Counted from the stretch's first letter, positions 10,760 to 22,671 are shown. The stretch: 64,000 nt of DNA from Sacculina carcini (GCA_916048095.2 OU696595.1:1010795-1074794), one strand, 5' to 3'. Numbers and translations are program-made. The notes: a model not told the origin generated them from the letters alone.

Positions 10760-11947
10760 TCAGAATTTGCAATTAAGTTCAATTCCTTTGCAGCCGTTCA
10801 TGATGCAGCTGGAGTCATTTTCTTGAATGTATGCTGCCTCTGCATATCTTCTAGTAGCATCGTCTAATATTCCGCTGTGTATAACTGTCCACTTTATCGA
10901 TACTTCCATTTTGTTATGCTCTTCCATGAAATGCTTAATAATTGGACCTCCCAGCTTATAGTTGGAGTGTTCCAGGATCCTCACACGTACTGGTCGCGAG
11001 GTCTCACCAATGTAGATTTTTCCACATACCGTGCACACTATCTTATATATGACATTTTTCCTCCAACATAGTTTTCTGTCGGGACTCATGGATGTGGCAC
11101 AGGTATCACATTGTGGTGCGCACCTGAAACGCTCTCTTGGTGGAGCGAAAATCCGCTTCAGCGGTCGACCCGGGTCGAACCACACCCGTATTTTCCCTTG
11201 GAGACCTGTTCTCTTGATGAGGGAATAACATTGTCGGCGACTGCTCTCACCCAGATACGGTAGTTTGATGAAATATTTGTCTTCCTTGCTTTCAGCTTGC
11301 TTGTCTACTCTGATATCTCTAATTGCCTTGTTCTTGCTCCTTTTGATCACATAGTCGGGGTAGCCATTTTGTCTAAATCGGTTCTCAATGGTCTTAATGG
11401 AAGTCTGAAGTGTCGCCGGTGTAGTGGCTCTTCTCGAAGCCCTCACAAATTCCCCATATGCTATTGCACACTTAGCACTTTTTGGACCATTAGACATCCA
11501 AGATGTGATTGAGCCGCTGTGGTGAGGCTTCATGTATACCTCAGATACAAATTGTTCACCGTTGTAGCTGATGTTGCAGTCCAAAAAAGCCAGTCTGCCA
11601 TTCTTCGGCAGCTCAATAGTAAACTCAATAAAATTTGAGATGGAATTGGCGGTAGCTAGCAACACTGCGGTGTCAATGTCGTCATACCAAGCTACAAATA
11701 TATCATCGATGTATCTCTTGTATTTGAGTGGCCGATGAAATGTCGTTTGAAATTGCTGGTCCAAATAGTCGGCGAATATGATGGCCAGTTGTGGAGCCAG
11801 TGGATTTCCCATTGATAATCCTTCGATCTGTTTATAGAGTTTAGCTCCCTGAATGACGACATCATTTGATATGGCCATATTGACCAAATCAACAATATCC
11901 TCAACCGCCATCTCATGAAACATATCGTCTTTGGACTTATATATATA

Positions 11948-11986
<39 letters not shown>

Positions 11987-11995
11987 TATATTCAA
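10760..11995 (-). pseudogene. Penelope-like element: RT C-terminal half plus GIY-YIG endonuclease
   Basis: A continuous minus-strand frame encodes the second half of a Penelope-type reverse transcriptase: 'GLSMGNPLAP', then catalytic YIDD in 'YKRYIDDIFVAW', then 'FLDCNI'. A linker with a CxxC pair precedes a GIY-YIG endonuclease ('IVCTVCGKIYIGETSR...R...H'). These elements retrotranspose by RT with GIY-YIG nicking. The 5' part is missing: the frame runs into a TA microsatellite at about 11940, so the copy is 5'-truncated and the shown start is not real. The C-terminal frame is otherwise unbroken. The motif at 10557-10595 belongs to the same element. Confidence 0.88.
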
Positions 11996-12250
11996 TCTGT
12001 AATATTATAATATTATATTTATAGAAATTATCTGTCTGCCTGTGTGTGTATGTATGTGTAGGTATGTGTGTGCGTGTGCTTTTGTCTTTTATGTATGGAA
12101 GTGTGATTTTCAGCTTATGTGCACTCGTCTGTCTTCTTTTTGTTTGTGTGTATGTGTGTGTGTGTGTGTGTTGGTGTGTGTGATTGTTAATTGTATGTCC
12201 TTTGCTTGAGTTTGTGTGTGTGTGCAGCGCTGTAGAGACCCTCAACATTA
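11940..12250. repeat. TA and TG low-complexity stretch
   Basis: A TA tract (11940-11990) and several TG tracts (12045-12220). Any ORFs here are low-complexity artefacts. Confidence 0.85.
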
Positions 12251-12289
12251 TGACGAAAAAGTTTAGTCATTTTTCATTGTTTCGTGTCT

Positions 12290-12780
12290 GAGTTTTGAAG
12301 TATTCAGCACGACGGGCAGGTTGAAATATGAGGCGGTTTAGGCAAACTATTTTGTCAAAATAATATAAAAATATATAAATTTTGATTTCTTATGGGTTTA
12401 CTCTTTTTTTAATTCACATTCCTTTTCTCTTATGAATTGAATATAAATTTAATAGTATGAACTCTTTCGCACGACGGGCGGGTATACATGCTAGAAATTT
12501 AATTGTTTTGTACTTGTTAGTGTTCTGAACTATTCCGCCCGACGGGTAGGTTTAAGTATGAGGTGGATTAAGGGATAATATTTTGTCAAATTTATAATTA
12601 AAATATTCACACTTAGAGTTTTTATTGGTGAACTTATTTACAGTTTAAATTTTTTGCTTTTTGATTTTTATACAGTATATTCTATGCGTTGAATATGCAT
12701 TTTATTTTATGAATTGTTGAGCACGACGGGCGGGTTTCAATATGAGGCGGGGTAAAGGAAAATATGTTGTCAAACCAAAA
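12290..12780. repeat. repeat B cluster
   Basis: Four units each carry a GC-rich box close to 'gcacgacgggcgggtt', usually followed by 'aatatgaggcgg' and an AT-rich body with 'ttttgtcaaa' (boxes at about 12307, 12470, 12537 and 12721). Spacing is irregular, about 60-190 bp. Further copies lie at 18111-18540 and 19500-19800. No ORF. Confidence 0.75.
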
Positions 12781-13073
12781 ATTAACCATTACGTTGAAAA
12801 ATTTGAAATTTGTCTACACGATAAGTTACATTTAAAATTTTAAAAATGAAACCAAAAAAATTCATAGCTGTGAAAAAACAAAATGAACCCTGAAAAATGC
12901 GAAAATTTTGGTCAATATTCCGCCATCTACTCTTCATAAACCATAAATAGTACACCTATAAAAATTATACCACTGTGTAGAAAATTATTTATTCTACAAG
13001 ATAAGCAGCATTTTTTATTATAAAATTATTTATAAAACATTTAAAAATGACAAAATTTCAATCTACTGTAGCA
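12780..13073. repeat. repeat A block 3, distal piece (inverted)
   Basis: Inverted relative to blocks 1 and 2. It stops within 'caatctac' at 13073 and continues at 17328 with 'attcaaaatt' past the Gypsy insertion. Confidence 0.8.
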
Positions 13074-13300
13074 ACCGTCAAACAAGCAGACAGAACACAA
13101 CTGGTATAATTACACACACAAGACTCAATGACAACACACGAACATACATACAAGTCAATGACCTCAAACACTACACCGTATTAAAACCCGGCCAACAGAT
13201 GGCGGTACTAGTGTCGGCCCACAGCTTCCACCCAGGTGTCGAGCACCGAAAATAAGAGGATTAATAACTATGATTATAAAACCAACACAATGATGTCACT
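13074..13300 (-). repeat. putative 3' LTR of the Gypsy element
   Basis: Non-coding sequence downstream of the integrase frame, ending in the TACA-type terminus at 13074. With no second copy, its upstream edge is uncertain (about 13270-13300). Confidence 0.45.
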
Positions 13301-13319
13301 TGAGTGGGGAAAATAACAA

Positions 13320-14573
13320 TTATGTAAAACGCGCCGGTGTTCTAATAGGCCTGTCACGACGAGACCATACGATTCTTGGCGCATGGACGGGTGGAGCAGG
13401 TGTCGGCACCGCGGTAGGGGCAGCTGTCGGTCCAGTGGTGGGTGTGCTCACTGGGTATGTGTCGGTGGCCTTCTCAAGATATGCTGGTTTCAGTCTATCC
13501 ACAGCGACTGTCTCTTGGCGGCCTCTTCGGTCCAGCACGAACGCTTTGCTGCCGCGGCTGATGATGGCGTACGGGCCCTGGTACGGCGGTGTAAGCGGTG
13601 GTTTGTGGGCGTCCACCCTGACGAACACATGCGTCGCTGTAGAGAGGTCAGGAGAGACAAACGGCCGGTGCTGTTCGTGGCGAGAATGCTAGGCGGTCGG
13701 CACGGGACGCAGGCGGGACATGGCATTGTTCAGACGACGGACAGTCTCTGTGGTCGGCTGTGTCTCTGCCGGTGAGAAGAACTGCCCGGGTAGTCGCAGC
13801 GGTTCGCCAAAGACTAGTTCGGCTGGTGATGAGCACAGGTCACGCTTGTGGGCCGCCCTGAGGCCCATCAGCACAACTGGAAGAGCGGACGGCCAGGCAA
13901 CATCGTCTCGCAGAGATGCCGTGAGCGACGCTTTCAGCTGTCTGTGAACACGCTCTATAATGCCGTTCTGTTGCGGCATGTACGCGCAGGTGGTGATAAG
14001 TTTCACGCCCAACAGAGACCAGAGCTCTTTCCACAGGTCGGAGACGAACTGCTGGCCGCGGTCGGACGTGATATTGAGACACAGACCGAACCGTGAAGCC
14101 CAGTCGAGCAGGACTTTTGCGCAGCTTTGCGCAGTAGCGTCTGTCATGGGCACGGCCTCAGGGTACCGCGTGAATCGGTCTATGATAGTACATAGATACC
14201 GGTAGCCGTCGGCCTCTGGTAACGGCCCGACGATGTCGATGTGAAGCGCCTCGAACCGGCTGCTCGGCAGCGGTGGACGCTTCAGTGGCGTATGCTGGTG
14301 GCGGGAGACTTTGCAAAGTTGACACCTGGTGCACGTCTTGGTCCACTCAGCCACCTTTGAAGACACTCGCTGAAACACGAAACGCTCAAATATTAACTGA
14401 CGAGTTGCTCGGGCACCGGGGTGGTGCAGGCCGTGGAATCGGTCGAAGATTTCGCGCTGAAGTGCTTCGGGCGCCAGTGGACGATCGATGCCGGTCAACG
14501 TTGATACCAGGAGACCAGAGGGGACTCCAGTGACCGGGCGGCGCTCGATTTTGAGAGAGCAATTATCGGCCAA
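13320..14573 (-). pseudogene. Gypsy integrase, with in-frame stop
   Basis: Integrase of the Gypsy element. An HHCC domain (HHPGARATRQL ... CTRCQLC) leads into the DDE core: 'HIDIVGPL', 'SDRGQQF' and 'NGIIERVHRQLK'. A GPY/F-type C-terminal module (PPYQGPY ... DRLKPAYL) follows at about 13480-13600. One TAG near 13685 separates core from C-terminal module in the same frame. Upstream, the frame is shifted by one base relative to the RT/RNase H frame at about 14625. Confidence 0.85.
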
Positions 14574-14617
14574 CGCGGAGACGTCTGGTGAGTTTATCTG
14601 AGCCAGTGCAAGCCGCT

Positions 14618-16948
14618 TCAGATCAATGCTCTATCACTGTGAAAGTGCGTTACTTCTGCGATGGTGGCAGGAGGGATGGCATCGAGAGGGCGGCTCAAAC
14701 AGTCGGCGGCAGCGTTCCTCGAGCCAGGCAAGTGCTGTATGTCGGTCGTAAACTCGCTAATGAAAGCAAGCTGACGCTGCACCCGTGCCGATCGCTCACT
14801 GGCACTGGTGAAAGCGTGTACGAGCGGTTTGTGGTCTGTCAGCAGACGAAGATCAGGTCGACCCTCTAACAGATGGCGAAACCGCTTGACGACGCTGAAC
14901 AGAGCGAACAGCTCCTTGTCGCCGGTGCTCCACTTCAGCTCTGCCTTGCTAAGAGCACGCGAATGGTACGCCAGCGGTACCCATCGACCGTGTTGGAATT
15001 GCTGAATGACTGCACCGACGGCGACATCTGAAGCATCCGCAATGACCTGTGTGGGAGCATCTTGTTGAGGGAAGGCGAGACGAGATGCGATGGCCAGCAT
15101 TGTTTTCGCCTTTTGAAAAGCATATTCTTGTTCATCGCCCCACTCGAACGGGCGTGAATGTACTGCTGTGTGCAGCGGCGCTAGAGCTGCGGCAAGGTCG
15201 GGTACAAACCTGTGAAAGAAATTCACCATGCCGATGAATCTGCGACACTCGGTGTCGTTGCGTGGTGATTGCATGGCGCACAAGTCAGCCACTCTTTCCG
15301 GAAGAGGACTTATGCCCTTAGGAGACACTTCCAAGCCGAGGAAGCGCACACTTTCGCGACCAAAAACACATTTTTTTGGTTTCACCACCAAACCCACACT
15401 TGACAGCCGCCTGAACAGCTCTTGGAGGTCTCGGTGATGAGTCTCAGCGTCCGGCGAGTATACCAAGATGTCGTCAATGTAGGCGTATACACGAGGCATA
15501 CCGCGGAGTACCGAGTCGATCAGGCGTTGAAAGGTTTGGACCGCGTTACACAACCCGAACGGCATTCGCGTGTAATGAAACAGCCCGAATGGTGTGATGA
15601 TGGCAGTCTTCTGTTGATCTTCTTCGGCGACGGGAATTTGCGCGAAGGCACGCGCCAGGTCAAGTTTGCTGAACACACGAGCACCGTCCAGCATGTCAGC
15701 GAAGCTCTGCAGGTGTGGTATGGGGTACCTGTCAGGTGTGGTTATAGCGTTCAGGCGCTCATAACACCCAACCATGCGATATGCCGAACCTCCGTCTTTC
15801 TCGACCAGATGTATCGGACTCGCCCATGGTGATGATGAGGGGACGAGGATGCCGCGATCGAGCAGCTCGTCCAGCTCACACCTCGCTGCAGCCATCTCAT
15901 CAGGCATGATCCGCCTGGAGCGCGCGTGAACAGGTGCACCTTTAGTGAGGATTCGGTGTTCCACACCTGGTGAGTTTATACCTGGGAAACCTGTTGGCGG
16001 TGCGCACAGACGCCGGAATGAGTCGCTTCTGCGCACACCTTCGAAGCCGGCGCCGTCGTAGGCCGTATGTCGTGCCGCACTGACATGAGCCACGTCGGGA
16101 TGAGGCAGCGTCCCTGTGTGTCTGTTGACAGTGGACAAGTGAGTAACGCTGTCGATCAGGCGGCAGCCGCGCAGGTCTACCACCAAGCCGTACTCGCGGA
16201 GGAAGTCAGCTCCCAGAATTGGTGAAGGCACACCCGCCACCAAAAACTTGAACGGGTAGATCCTGCCGAGGCACAGGTCAACCTCAAGGCGGAAATCACG
16301 CTGGTAGACGGGGATGTTCGAGCCGTTCGCCGCGCGGAGTACTGGTGCAGACAGCGGGGTGTCACGTGAGCATGTGGCGGGCAGCAGTGACACCTCGCTG
16401 CCGCTGTCGACGAGGTAGCGACGGCCGCTGCGATCAGTAACGTGAAGCAAGTGGCACGTGGAATTGCAACCAGTCACCGCCACTAGTGCCGGCTGCGGTG
16501 TGCGTTTCCCTGCATCGATGGCAAATGTGCACGTGCCTGTACACTTGCGAGCCGCAGGTCCCCATTGTCGATGGTTTCTGCACCAGCGATTGACAAAGGT
16601 GTCTGACGTGGACGACGCTGAACGACGATCTGATGCCGCTTGACGATTGCTGGCGGCTGGCTTTGCTAGACGTGCTTGAGCTTGGCGAGTTGATGAGACC
16701 ACTGCAGAATCATCATCGGGTCCGGAGTCGTGAATAGTCGCTGACACTGTCTGTGTGAGCTGATGATATGTGTCTGCTTTAACGGCGACTTCTACCAAAG
16801 ACATTTTTTCAAGCCACTCACGGCACAGCAGCCGAAGTGCAGGGGGCAGACGGACCAAAAATGTCTCGACGATTATCTCGTGCTCTATATCGTTCGGATA
16901 CAAAATCTCGATGTCAGCAAACAACTCTGAGGGTCGACGTGAACCCAA
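14618..16948 (-). pseudogene. Gypsy Gag C-terminus, protease, RT and RNase H
   Basis: A 776-codon open stretch. It contains the capsid C-terminal part ('FLVRLPP'), a compact knuckle with the C/H pattern of Gypsy proteins that lack a classical CCHC ('CRNHRQWG...C..C'), then the aspartic protease 'LVDSGSEVSLLP'. The reverse transcriptase has 'KLDLARAF' and catalytic YIDD in 'YAYIDDILVYS'. RNase H has 'IADASDVAVGA', 'GDKELFA' and 'LTDHKPL'. The first codon is not a true start: the frame continues upstream past a stop at about 16950. It ends at a TGA just before the frameshift to integrase. Confidence 0.88.
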
Positions 16949-17323
16949 TTCGGCAGGCTATCTGTTCAGCCGCCTCAGTCGCTCAGCTGGGTTGAGCTGA
17001 AGACGCTTCTTCAATCGAGCGCACAGCTGTGTGTAGCAGTAAGACGGAAGAGGACTTGCCGTGACCAGGTCCTTCACCATGCGGAAATGCGACGCTGGTA
17101 ATTTAGCCAGCACCTTCCTCATCATGGTGGTTTACACTGTGATGCCAGCATCCGCCATTAAATTGTCGGACATAGCAATCCATGTATCGACGTCCATTGG
17201 ATCGAACGTTGGTAGTTCGACACGTACAGCCACAACAAGCTCTGAAATATTCTCCATTAACGGAGCACTGACAGACGACGCATGTGCAGATGCGCCGGTG
17301 ATGAAATTGTCTGAAATGTCGTC
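16949..17323 (-). pseudogene. Gypsy Gag N-terminal part
   Basis: The start codon lies at about 17323 (minus strand) and a frame of about 64 codons runs to a TAA near 17132. The same frame continues to a TAG near 16950 and then joins the long frame at 14618-16948. Content resembles Gypsy Gag capsid ('VELPTFDP', 'LNPAERL'). The ATG sits almost at the 5' junction of the insertion, so no leader or LTR precedes it. Confidence 0.7.
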
Positions 17324-17327
17324 CATA

Positions 17328-18110
17328 CTACATTCAAAATTGTATATAAACTCCACGCGTCCGATTTTCTATACTTTTTTTCTCTATTTTTCAGCAACTA
17401 AATATCACACAACTATATAAATAATACCATCATGCTGGATACTTTGTTTTCTACAGCACGGTATAAGTTTTAATTTTCCAGAGTGTATTAAAAAAAGTTA
17501 CGGCGGTGTGAAGTCAAAATGACAAAGTCAAAAAGGCAAAATTAGCACTGAAAAACGTGAATATTTTGGTCATTATTCCGTTATCTATTACTCATAAACC
17601 AGCAAGCGTAAACCTATAAAAACTATTATATTGTGTAGAAAATATAGTTTTTCTACAAGAAAAGATATAATTTATACCCACAAATGATACAAAAACGTGT
17701 AAAATTGGCATAATTCTCAAGTAAATCCAAAATTGCACTTGAACACCGGGCAACTAAAATTTATTAGTTTTTCTACTATTTTTTCAGTAACTCTTTGTTA
17801 CACATAGAAATAAAATATACCATCGTGCTGAAAATTTTGCTTTCTACAATGCGGTGTAATTTTTAATTTTCCAAAGTGTATCTGAAGAAAGTTACGGCGG
17901 TGTAAATTCAAAAGGACATATTACCAATTTGACAGCTATTATGCGCACTTGCGATATATACACCGATTAAATTTCACTGAAGCCCAATAACAATTAAGAA
18001 TGTACCATATTAGCTCAAGCATGGATGGTGTGGTTTTATTGGGTACAGTGATTAATGCTACACTATACTGAATAGAAAGGCTATATTGTCCTCAATATTT
18101 ACACATGAAT
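17328..18110. repeat. repeat A block 3, proximal piece (inverted)
   Basis: Inverse copy of repeat A. It reads through the 'acgcgtccgattttctatac', 'gcaccggg' and 'acaccgattaaatttcactg' segments in reverse order and ends at 'tgtcctcaat'. No coding potential. Confidence 0.85.
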
Positions 18111-18540
18111 TGTTCCGCACGATGGGCGGGTAAAATGCTACTGGGAACAAAGTTAACTAGTGAATTTTACTGTGTAATTTAAATGGTTTAATTTCAAGTT
18201 ACATAGGCTTAAGTTGCATAAGGATATGGGTTGTAATATCATGCAATGCCAACTATATGCATATGCTGTTTTAGCGGAAACATTCATCTGGAATTATAGA
18301 GATGAGAGAAAGTTTCATTGTTTTGATAGTGTTATATTTCTGAATTATTACACACGAAGGACGGGTGTGAATTTGAGCAGTGTTGAGGGAAAAAACTTCG
18401 TCAATAATTATAACAAGAATTTACAAATTTATATTTTTCTATTGGATAAGCTTTTTACATTTTGATTCATTATATTTTATTAATAGCTCCGCACGACGGG
18501 CGGGTTAAATACGAGGCTGTTCGAGGGAAAATATGTTGCC
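18111..18540. repeat. repeat B cluster
   Basis: Boxes at about 18116 ('gcacgatgggcgggt'), 18355 (degenerate) and 18493 ('gcacgacgggcgggtt'). The AT-rich spacer resembles the inverse of 8400-8760. Confidence 0.7.
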
Positions 18541-18599
18541 ACATCTCGTAAAATAAAAACATTCATATACGAGCTGACAAAATTCTGAGCAAAGAGCTG

Positions 18600-19400
18600 A
18601 AATTGTCAAAGGTTTTTGCATGGTGGGTCCCCCGTCTTTTGACCACTGAGCAGAAGCGCACCAGGTGCACCATGTCCAAGGACAATCTTCAACTGTTTGA
18701 AGCTGACGAAGAGAACTTTTTAGCTCGTTTCATTACTATGGACGAAAGCTGGGTTCACCATTATCAACCGGAAACAAAAGGACAATCAAAACAATGGAAG
18801 CACACGTCATCTCCGACCCCCAAAATAGCCAAGGTCATTCCTTCAGCTGGCAAGGTCATGGTCTCCGTTTTCTGGGATTCGCAGGGGGTCATTGTCATCG
18901 AATACCTTCAAAAGGGCCAAACAGTAACTGGACAGTATTATTCTGGACAACTAAGGCGTTTACGGGAAGCAATCAAGGAAAAAAAGCCACGAAAATAAAC
19001 AAGAACAAGAAGCCAAGAACATAAACATTGTTCCACCAGGACAATGCTCCAGCGCACACCACAGTGGTTGACATGGCAACAATTCATGACTGTGGATTCA
19101 ATCTCGTTCCCCACCCCCATATTCGCCAGACCTGGCCCCCTCCGACTTCCACCTGATCCCACAACTGAAAAAACAACTGAAAATGGCTGGTCGCCATTTT
19201 CACAGTGATGATGACGTCATAACTGCAGATAAGGAGTTCCTGGTGTCCCAGACAAAAGCGTTCTTTTTCACTGGGATAAATGCGCTGCAGCACCGCTGGA
19301 ACAAGTGCTCAACCCTTGAGGGAGACTACGTTGAAAAATTAATCATCAAAAATCTCCAAGCCCTACTAGTTTTTATGATGCTTAAAACTTTTCATACACC
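18600..19400 (+). pseudogene. mariner transposase relic
   Basis: Plus-strand remains of a Tc1/mariner transposase. Residues shortly after 18735 read 'MDESWVHHYQPETK' (first catalytic Asp), then 'KQWKH' and 'VFWD'. After an insertion with stops (about 18985-19030) come 'FHQDNAPAH' (second catalytic Asp) and a proline-rich segment equivalent to the third catalytic region. The C-terminus ends 'HRWNKC...GDYVEK'. The N-terminal helix-turn-helix part is mostly missing and at least two frame breaks are present, so the copy is inactive. Terminal inverted repeats were not identified. Confidence 0.85.
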
Positions 19401-19499
19401 CCTCGTATATTCTTTTCTATTGAATAAGACTATATGAGTTTACTTTTTATTTGTAAATTTCTAATCGTTTTTTATTGATTCAATATTTATTTTACTTTA

Positions 19500-19800
19500 T
19501 TAATTGTTCTGCACAACGGGCGGGTTTCAATGCTAGATGGTGATGTTAATTAATAAATATATTTTGCAAACATTATGATAAAAAATTTAGTCATTTTTCA
19601 TTGTTTTGTGTCAGAGTTCTGAATTAATCAGCACGACGGGCAGGTTTAAATATGAGGCGGTTTAGGCAAACTATTTTGTCAAAATAATATAAAAATATAG
19701 AAATTCAGACTTTTTATGGGTTCATGAATATCAATTTTTATAAATATGAGTTTCATTTTATGAATTCCTCCGCATAACGGGCGGGTTTTAATGCTAGTGG
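19500..19800. repeat. repeat B cluster
   Basis: Boxes at about 19510 ('gcacaacgggcgggtttcaatgc'), 19630 and 19770. The unit at 19560-19700 closely matches 12245-12360. It directly abuts the LINE relic. Confidence 0.75.
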
Positions 19801-20690
19801 GATATATATGCTTGGAGACTTTAATATAAATTTATTATCCTCCAGCGACAATAATTGCATTGATTATGTTAATTTAATGTTATTATTTTCCCTTTTTCCT
19901 CTGATCACTAGGCCAACAAGAGTGACTGAAACCAGTGCAATATTAATTGATCACATATGGTCCTCTCAACTGGAAAATAATACCGAAAGCTGTATTATTG
20001 ATACAGACATTTCTGACCATTTTCCGATAATATCCCAGTCCAGATTAACATCTGCAGTTGGAAGAAAACCAGACTACATTCAAAAGAGGGTAATCACCAA
20101 AAGCGCTACGGATAAATTTCTCATTGATCTTGGTGGGGTTGATTGGGGACAGATACTTCTATCGGAAAATGCAAGGGACGCTTATGACCTTTTCTATGAA
20201 AAAATTCACTTTCTCTTTCAGGAACACTTTCACGTACAAAAATATATCCAAAACACAAAAATCAATCCAGTCCTTACATTACTCCTGCACTAAGAGTGAG
20301 TATTAAAGAAAAACATAGATTGGAAAGACTGGCCAAAAAATGACCCCTTACTTACAAATACACATACACTAAATATTGAAACAAATTAACTTCAACACTA
20401 AAGGCGGCTAAAAGCCACTATTATGAAGACTACTTTTGTCAAAATCAAGGAAATCATAAATGTCAATGGGGTATTATCAATACACTACTGGGCAGGTCTG
20501 AAAGTCATAACCCCAAAATCGATTTATGTCCGGAATCATCTAATGTTTCTGTATCTTTAAACGAACACTTCTTAAAACACCAAACAGTAAATAATTTGAA
20601 CGATGATTCCGAGCGAGCGATAGCGAGCGAGTTCATACTTGGTGTTACTAGAAAAATGACTATGAGCGGCCGGCCGGCCGTGGTCACGCT
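19800..20690 (+). pseudogene. LINE endonuclease relic
   Basis: The C-terminal half of an AP-type endonuclease of a non-LTR retrotransposon. The motif 'LGDFNINLL' lies at the left, then 'RPTRVTET', 'LIDHIWSS' and the catalytic 'DISDHFPI' (about 20005-20030). The frame stays open to 20293. Beyond that, a linker with stops continues to about 20690, where it breaks into GC-rich sequence. Both the 5' half of the endonuclease and the reverse transcriptase are absent. Confidence 0.8.
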
Positions 20691-21249
20691 TTTCAGAGGC
20701 TTTTTAAAGAGATAATAAAATGTAAGGTCAAATGCACAGAAAAATGTTCGTGCACTCGCTCAAACACGCAAGCACACAAACCAGAACACAGAACACACAC
20801 TAATATCACAATGCACAAGTATGTATCACAATGCACTCGGTGAGAAACTACAACTTATCTCACACCGCGTCTCCTCAGTACTCAACGCACGAAATCAACA
20901 CTCGCTGTCAAAGCACGACCAGCACGCGCAACATCGTCCCAAGCGGCACTGCCGAAAATACGCACGCACACATACCTACTCGCTTTTTCCTCGCGTCGGT
21001 AACACTACCATGACCTTGACCATGACCGCTACCATGACCTTGACACGACCGGAAACGCGCGCACGCGCGCGCTCAGGTCCACAAACCCAGGCTGCACACA
21101 ACATAAAAATAAGGAGATGATGAGCCGAGGAAATAGACCGAGCCAAGTACACGTGATATTGTCACAATTAACTATCAGCATTGGTGCTATCAGCTATCAT
21201 TACCATCAACATTGTCAACATTATCACCATCAACCAGATCACTGAGTCA
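20691..21249. other. no gene recognised
   Basis: Mixed sequence with a GGCCGGCCGGCC palindrome (20667-20682), a CA-rich stretch, and short repeats of 'catgaccttgac' at 21010-21045. Two small ORFs here have no recognisable family. Confidence 0.5.
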
Positions 21250-21257
21250 CTAATCAG

Positions 21258-22492
21258 TAGGCTGTCAAAAGTTAATAAAGTTACTTTTTCACCTAAAGTT
21301 CACTTTTTCATAAGCTACCTAAGACTGCATGAAAAAGTTGTGTACGATAATTATTAAAAAAGTTATTAGGTTACCAAAAGTTACTTTGTCATCGTTAGGT
21401 TACTTTTTTGCTTTTAAGTTCACTTTTTTATCGTCAGGTTACATTTTGTTATTTTTCTTGTTATTAGGTAAGTTTACCACAAAGTTTGGTGACTTTTTGC
21501 AGATATGAGTCACAAAAACGGTATATATGAGGATAAGATAGGAAAAGAGATGGAATATTAGGTCTGAAGATCAAGAAATGTCAACATTTCTGCTGTTAGG
21601 ATTTAGAAATTGATATTCATCTTAATATCCGTGCTACTCGATATTTATACGCTTTTGGGTACGCAGGATAGTGTAATTCCATTTTAGGAAATGTCCACGA
21701 ACCGGAGGGTGTCGTGAGATGTTTGGAGCGTGGTATAGTACGATGTGTGAGCTCACTATACCAGATACTGCACTGTAGCACTTGACAGTACGTATTTACT
21801 TGAACAGGAATTTGCACATGATTTTCAGGGCGTGAGATAGCGCCATTATCCCATGTTTGACATATGGGAGGACGGGGGGCATTCGCACATGCAGTGTTAA
21901 CGCTCACACTAATATACAAACTGTAATACGTGCTATTTGATAAAAAGTTCCATTGAAAAAATATAAAGAACATTATTGCGACCATTAATAAAAATATTTA
22001 CTTTTGCAATTAGTATATTTCGCATTTGTATGAGCTTTCCACTAAAATTATATTTTGATGGTTATGCTCCTTTTTCGATGTTAGCTGAATTATGTTAAGT
22101 CACTTTTGGTTGTTTGTTGTAAAAATGGTACCAGATCGGAGAGGGTGGAAAAGTAGTACCAACTCGGAAAGATGATAAAAAAGAAGGACTGGTGTATTTT
22201 CTTCCTTCAGAACTGCAAACAGAAATTGACCTTTTTTGAAGGAGGTTATTCTTAGGTTACCTTTTTATTGGTTATTTGGTTACTTTATATGTTCACAAAC
22301 AAACAACAAACAAACCGTGTATTTCACATAGCGCACTAATCAGCAAAGGCGTCATATACATGTGATAAAACGATACAAAAGTGATAATAACTTTAAAACT
22401 CAGGTTATTTTTAGGTTTCTTTTTTAGGTTACTTTTTCTCGAAAATAAAGTTACTTTTTTCTGATTTTTAGGTTACTTTTTTGACAGCCCTA
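21258..22492. mobile_element. non-autonomous hAT-type element
   Basis: A 1235-bp element with imperfect terminal inverted repeats (TAGGCTGTCAAAA at the left; the right end is the inverse of TAGGGCTGTCAAAA). It is flanked by an exact 8-bp duplication CTAATCAG at 21250-21257 and 22493-22500. An 8-bp duplication and T/CAGGGCTG-like ends are typical of hAT transposons. Both subterminal regions are full of 'aggttactttttt' motifs, possible transposase-binding repeats. No transposase is recognisable inside; a 122-aa minus-strand ORF (21617-21985) has no known match. Confidence 0.85.
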
Positions 22493-22671
22493 CTAATCAG
22501 TACTTGTCCATAAACATCTTGTTCGTAACTTGTCTGAGTTTACGTTTAGAACGAGGAACATTCACGAGAGACGGAATATGTTTGGCAACTCTCTGATTCC
22601 CTTACTTGGGTACCAACAATAAACATGATAAACATGCAATGTTCTTCATAATTGTTATTTACTCTTCTGTC

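Larger units (their letters stand above)
13074..17327 (-). mobile_element. decayed Ty3/Gypsy element, one LTR visible
   Basis: A minus-strand element splits repeat A block 3. CTAC is present at both joins (about 13070-13073 and 17328-17331), a possible 4-bp target duplication. The 3' end has LTR-like sequence ending GGTTGCTACA. At the 5' end the repeat begins within a few bases of the gag start codon and no LTR is seen there. The reading frame has in-frame stops near 17132 and 16950, a frameshift near 14625 and a stop near 13685, so this copy is dead. Confidence 0.8.

Noticed and set aside
14573-17000. Plus-strand ORFs such as 15422-15832 and 13300-13692
   Set aside because: They are antisense to recognisable Gypsy protease, RT and integrase motifs.
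20667-20682. GGCCGGCCGGCC palindrome as regulatory site or cloning scar
   Set aside because: Isolated GC palindrome at the end of a LINE relic, with no supporting context.
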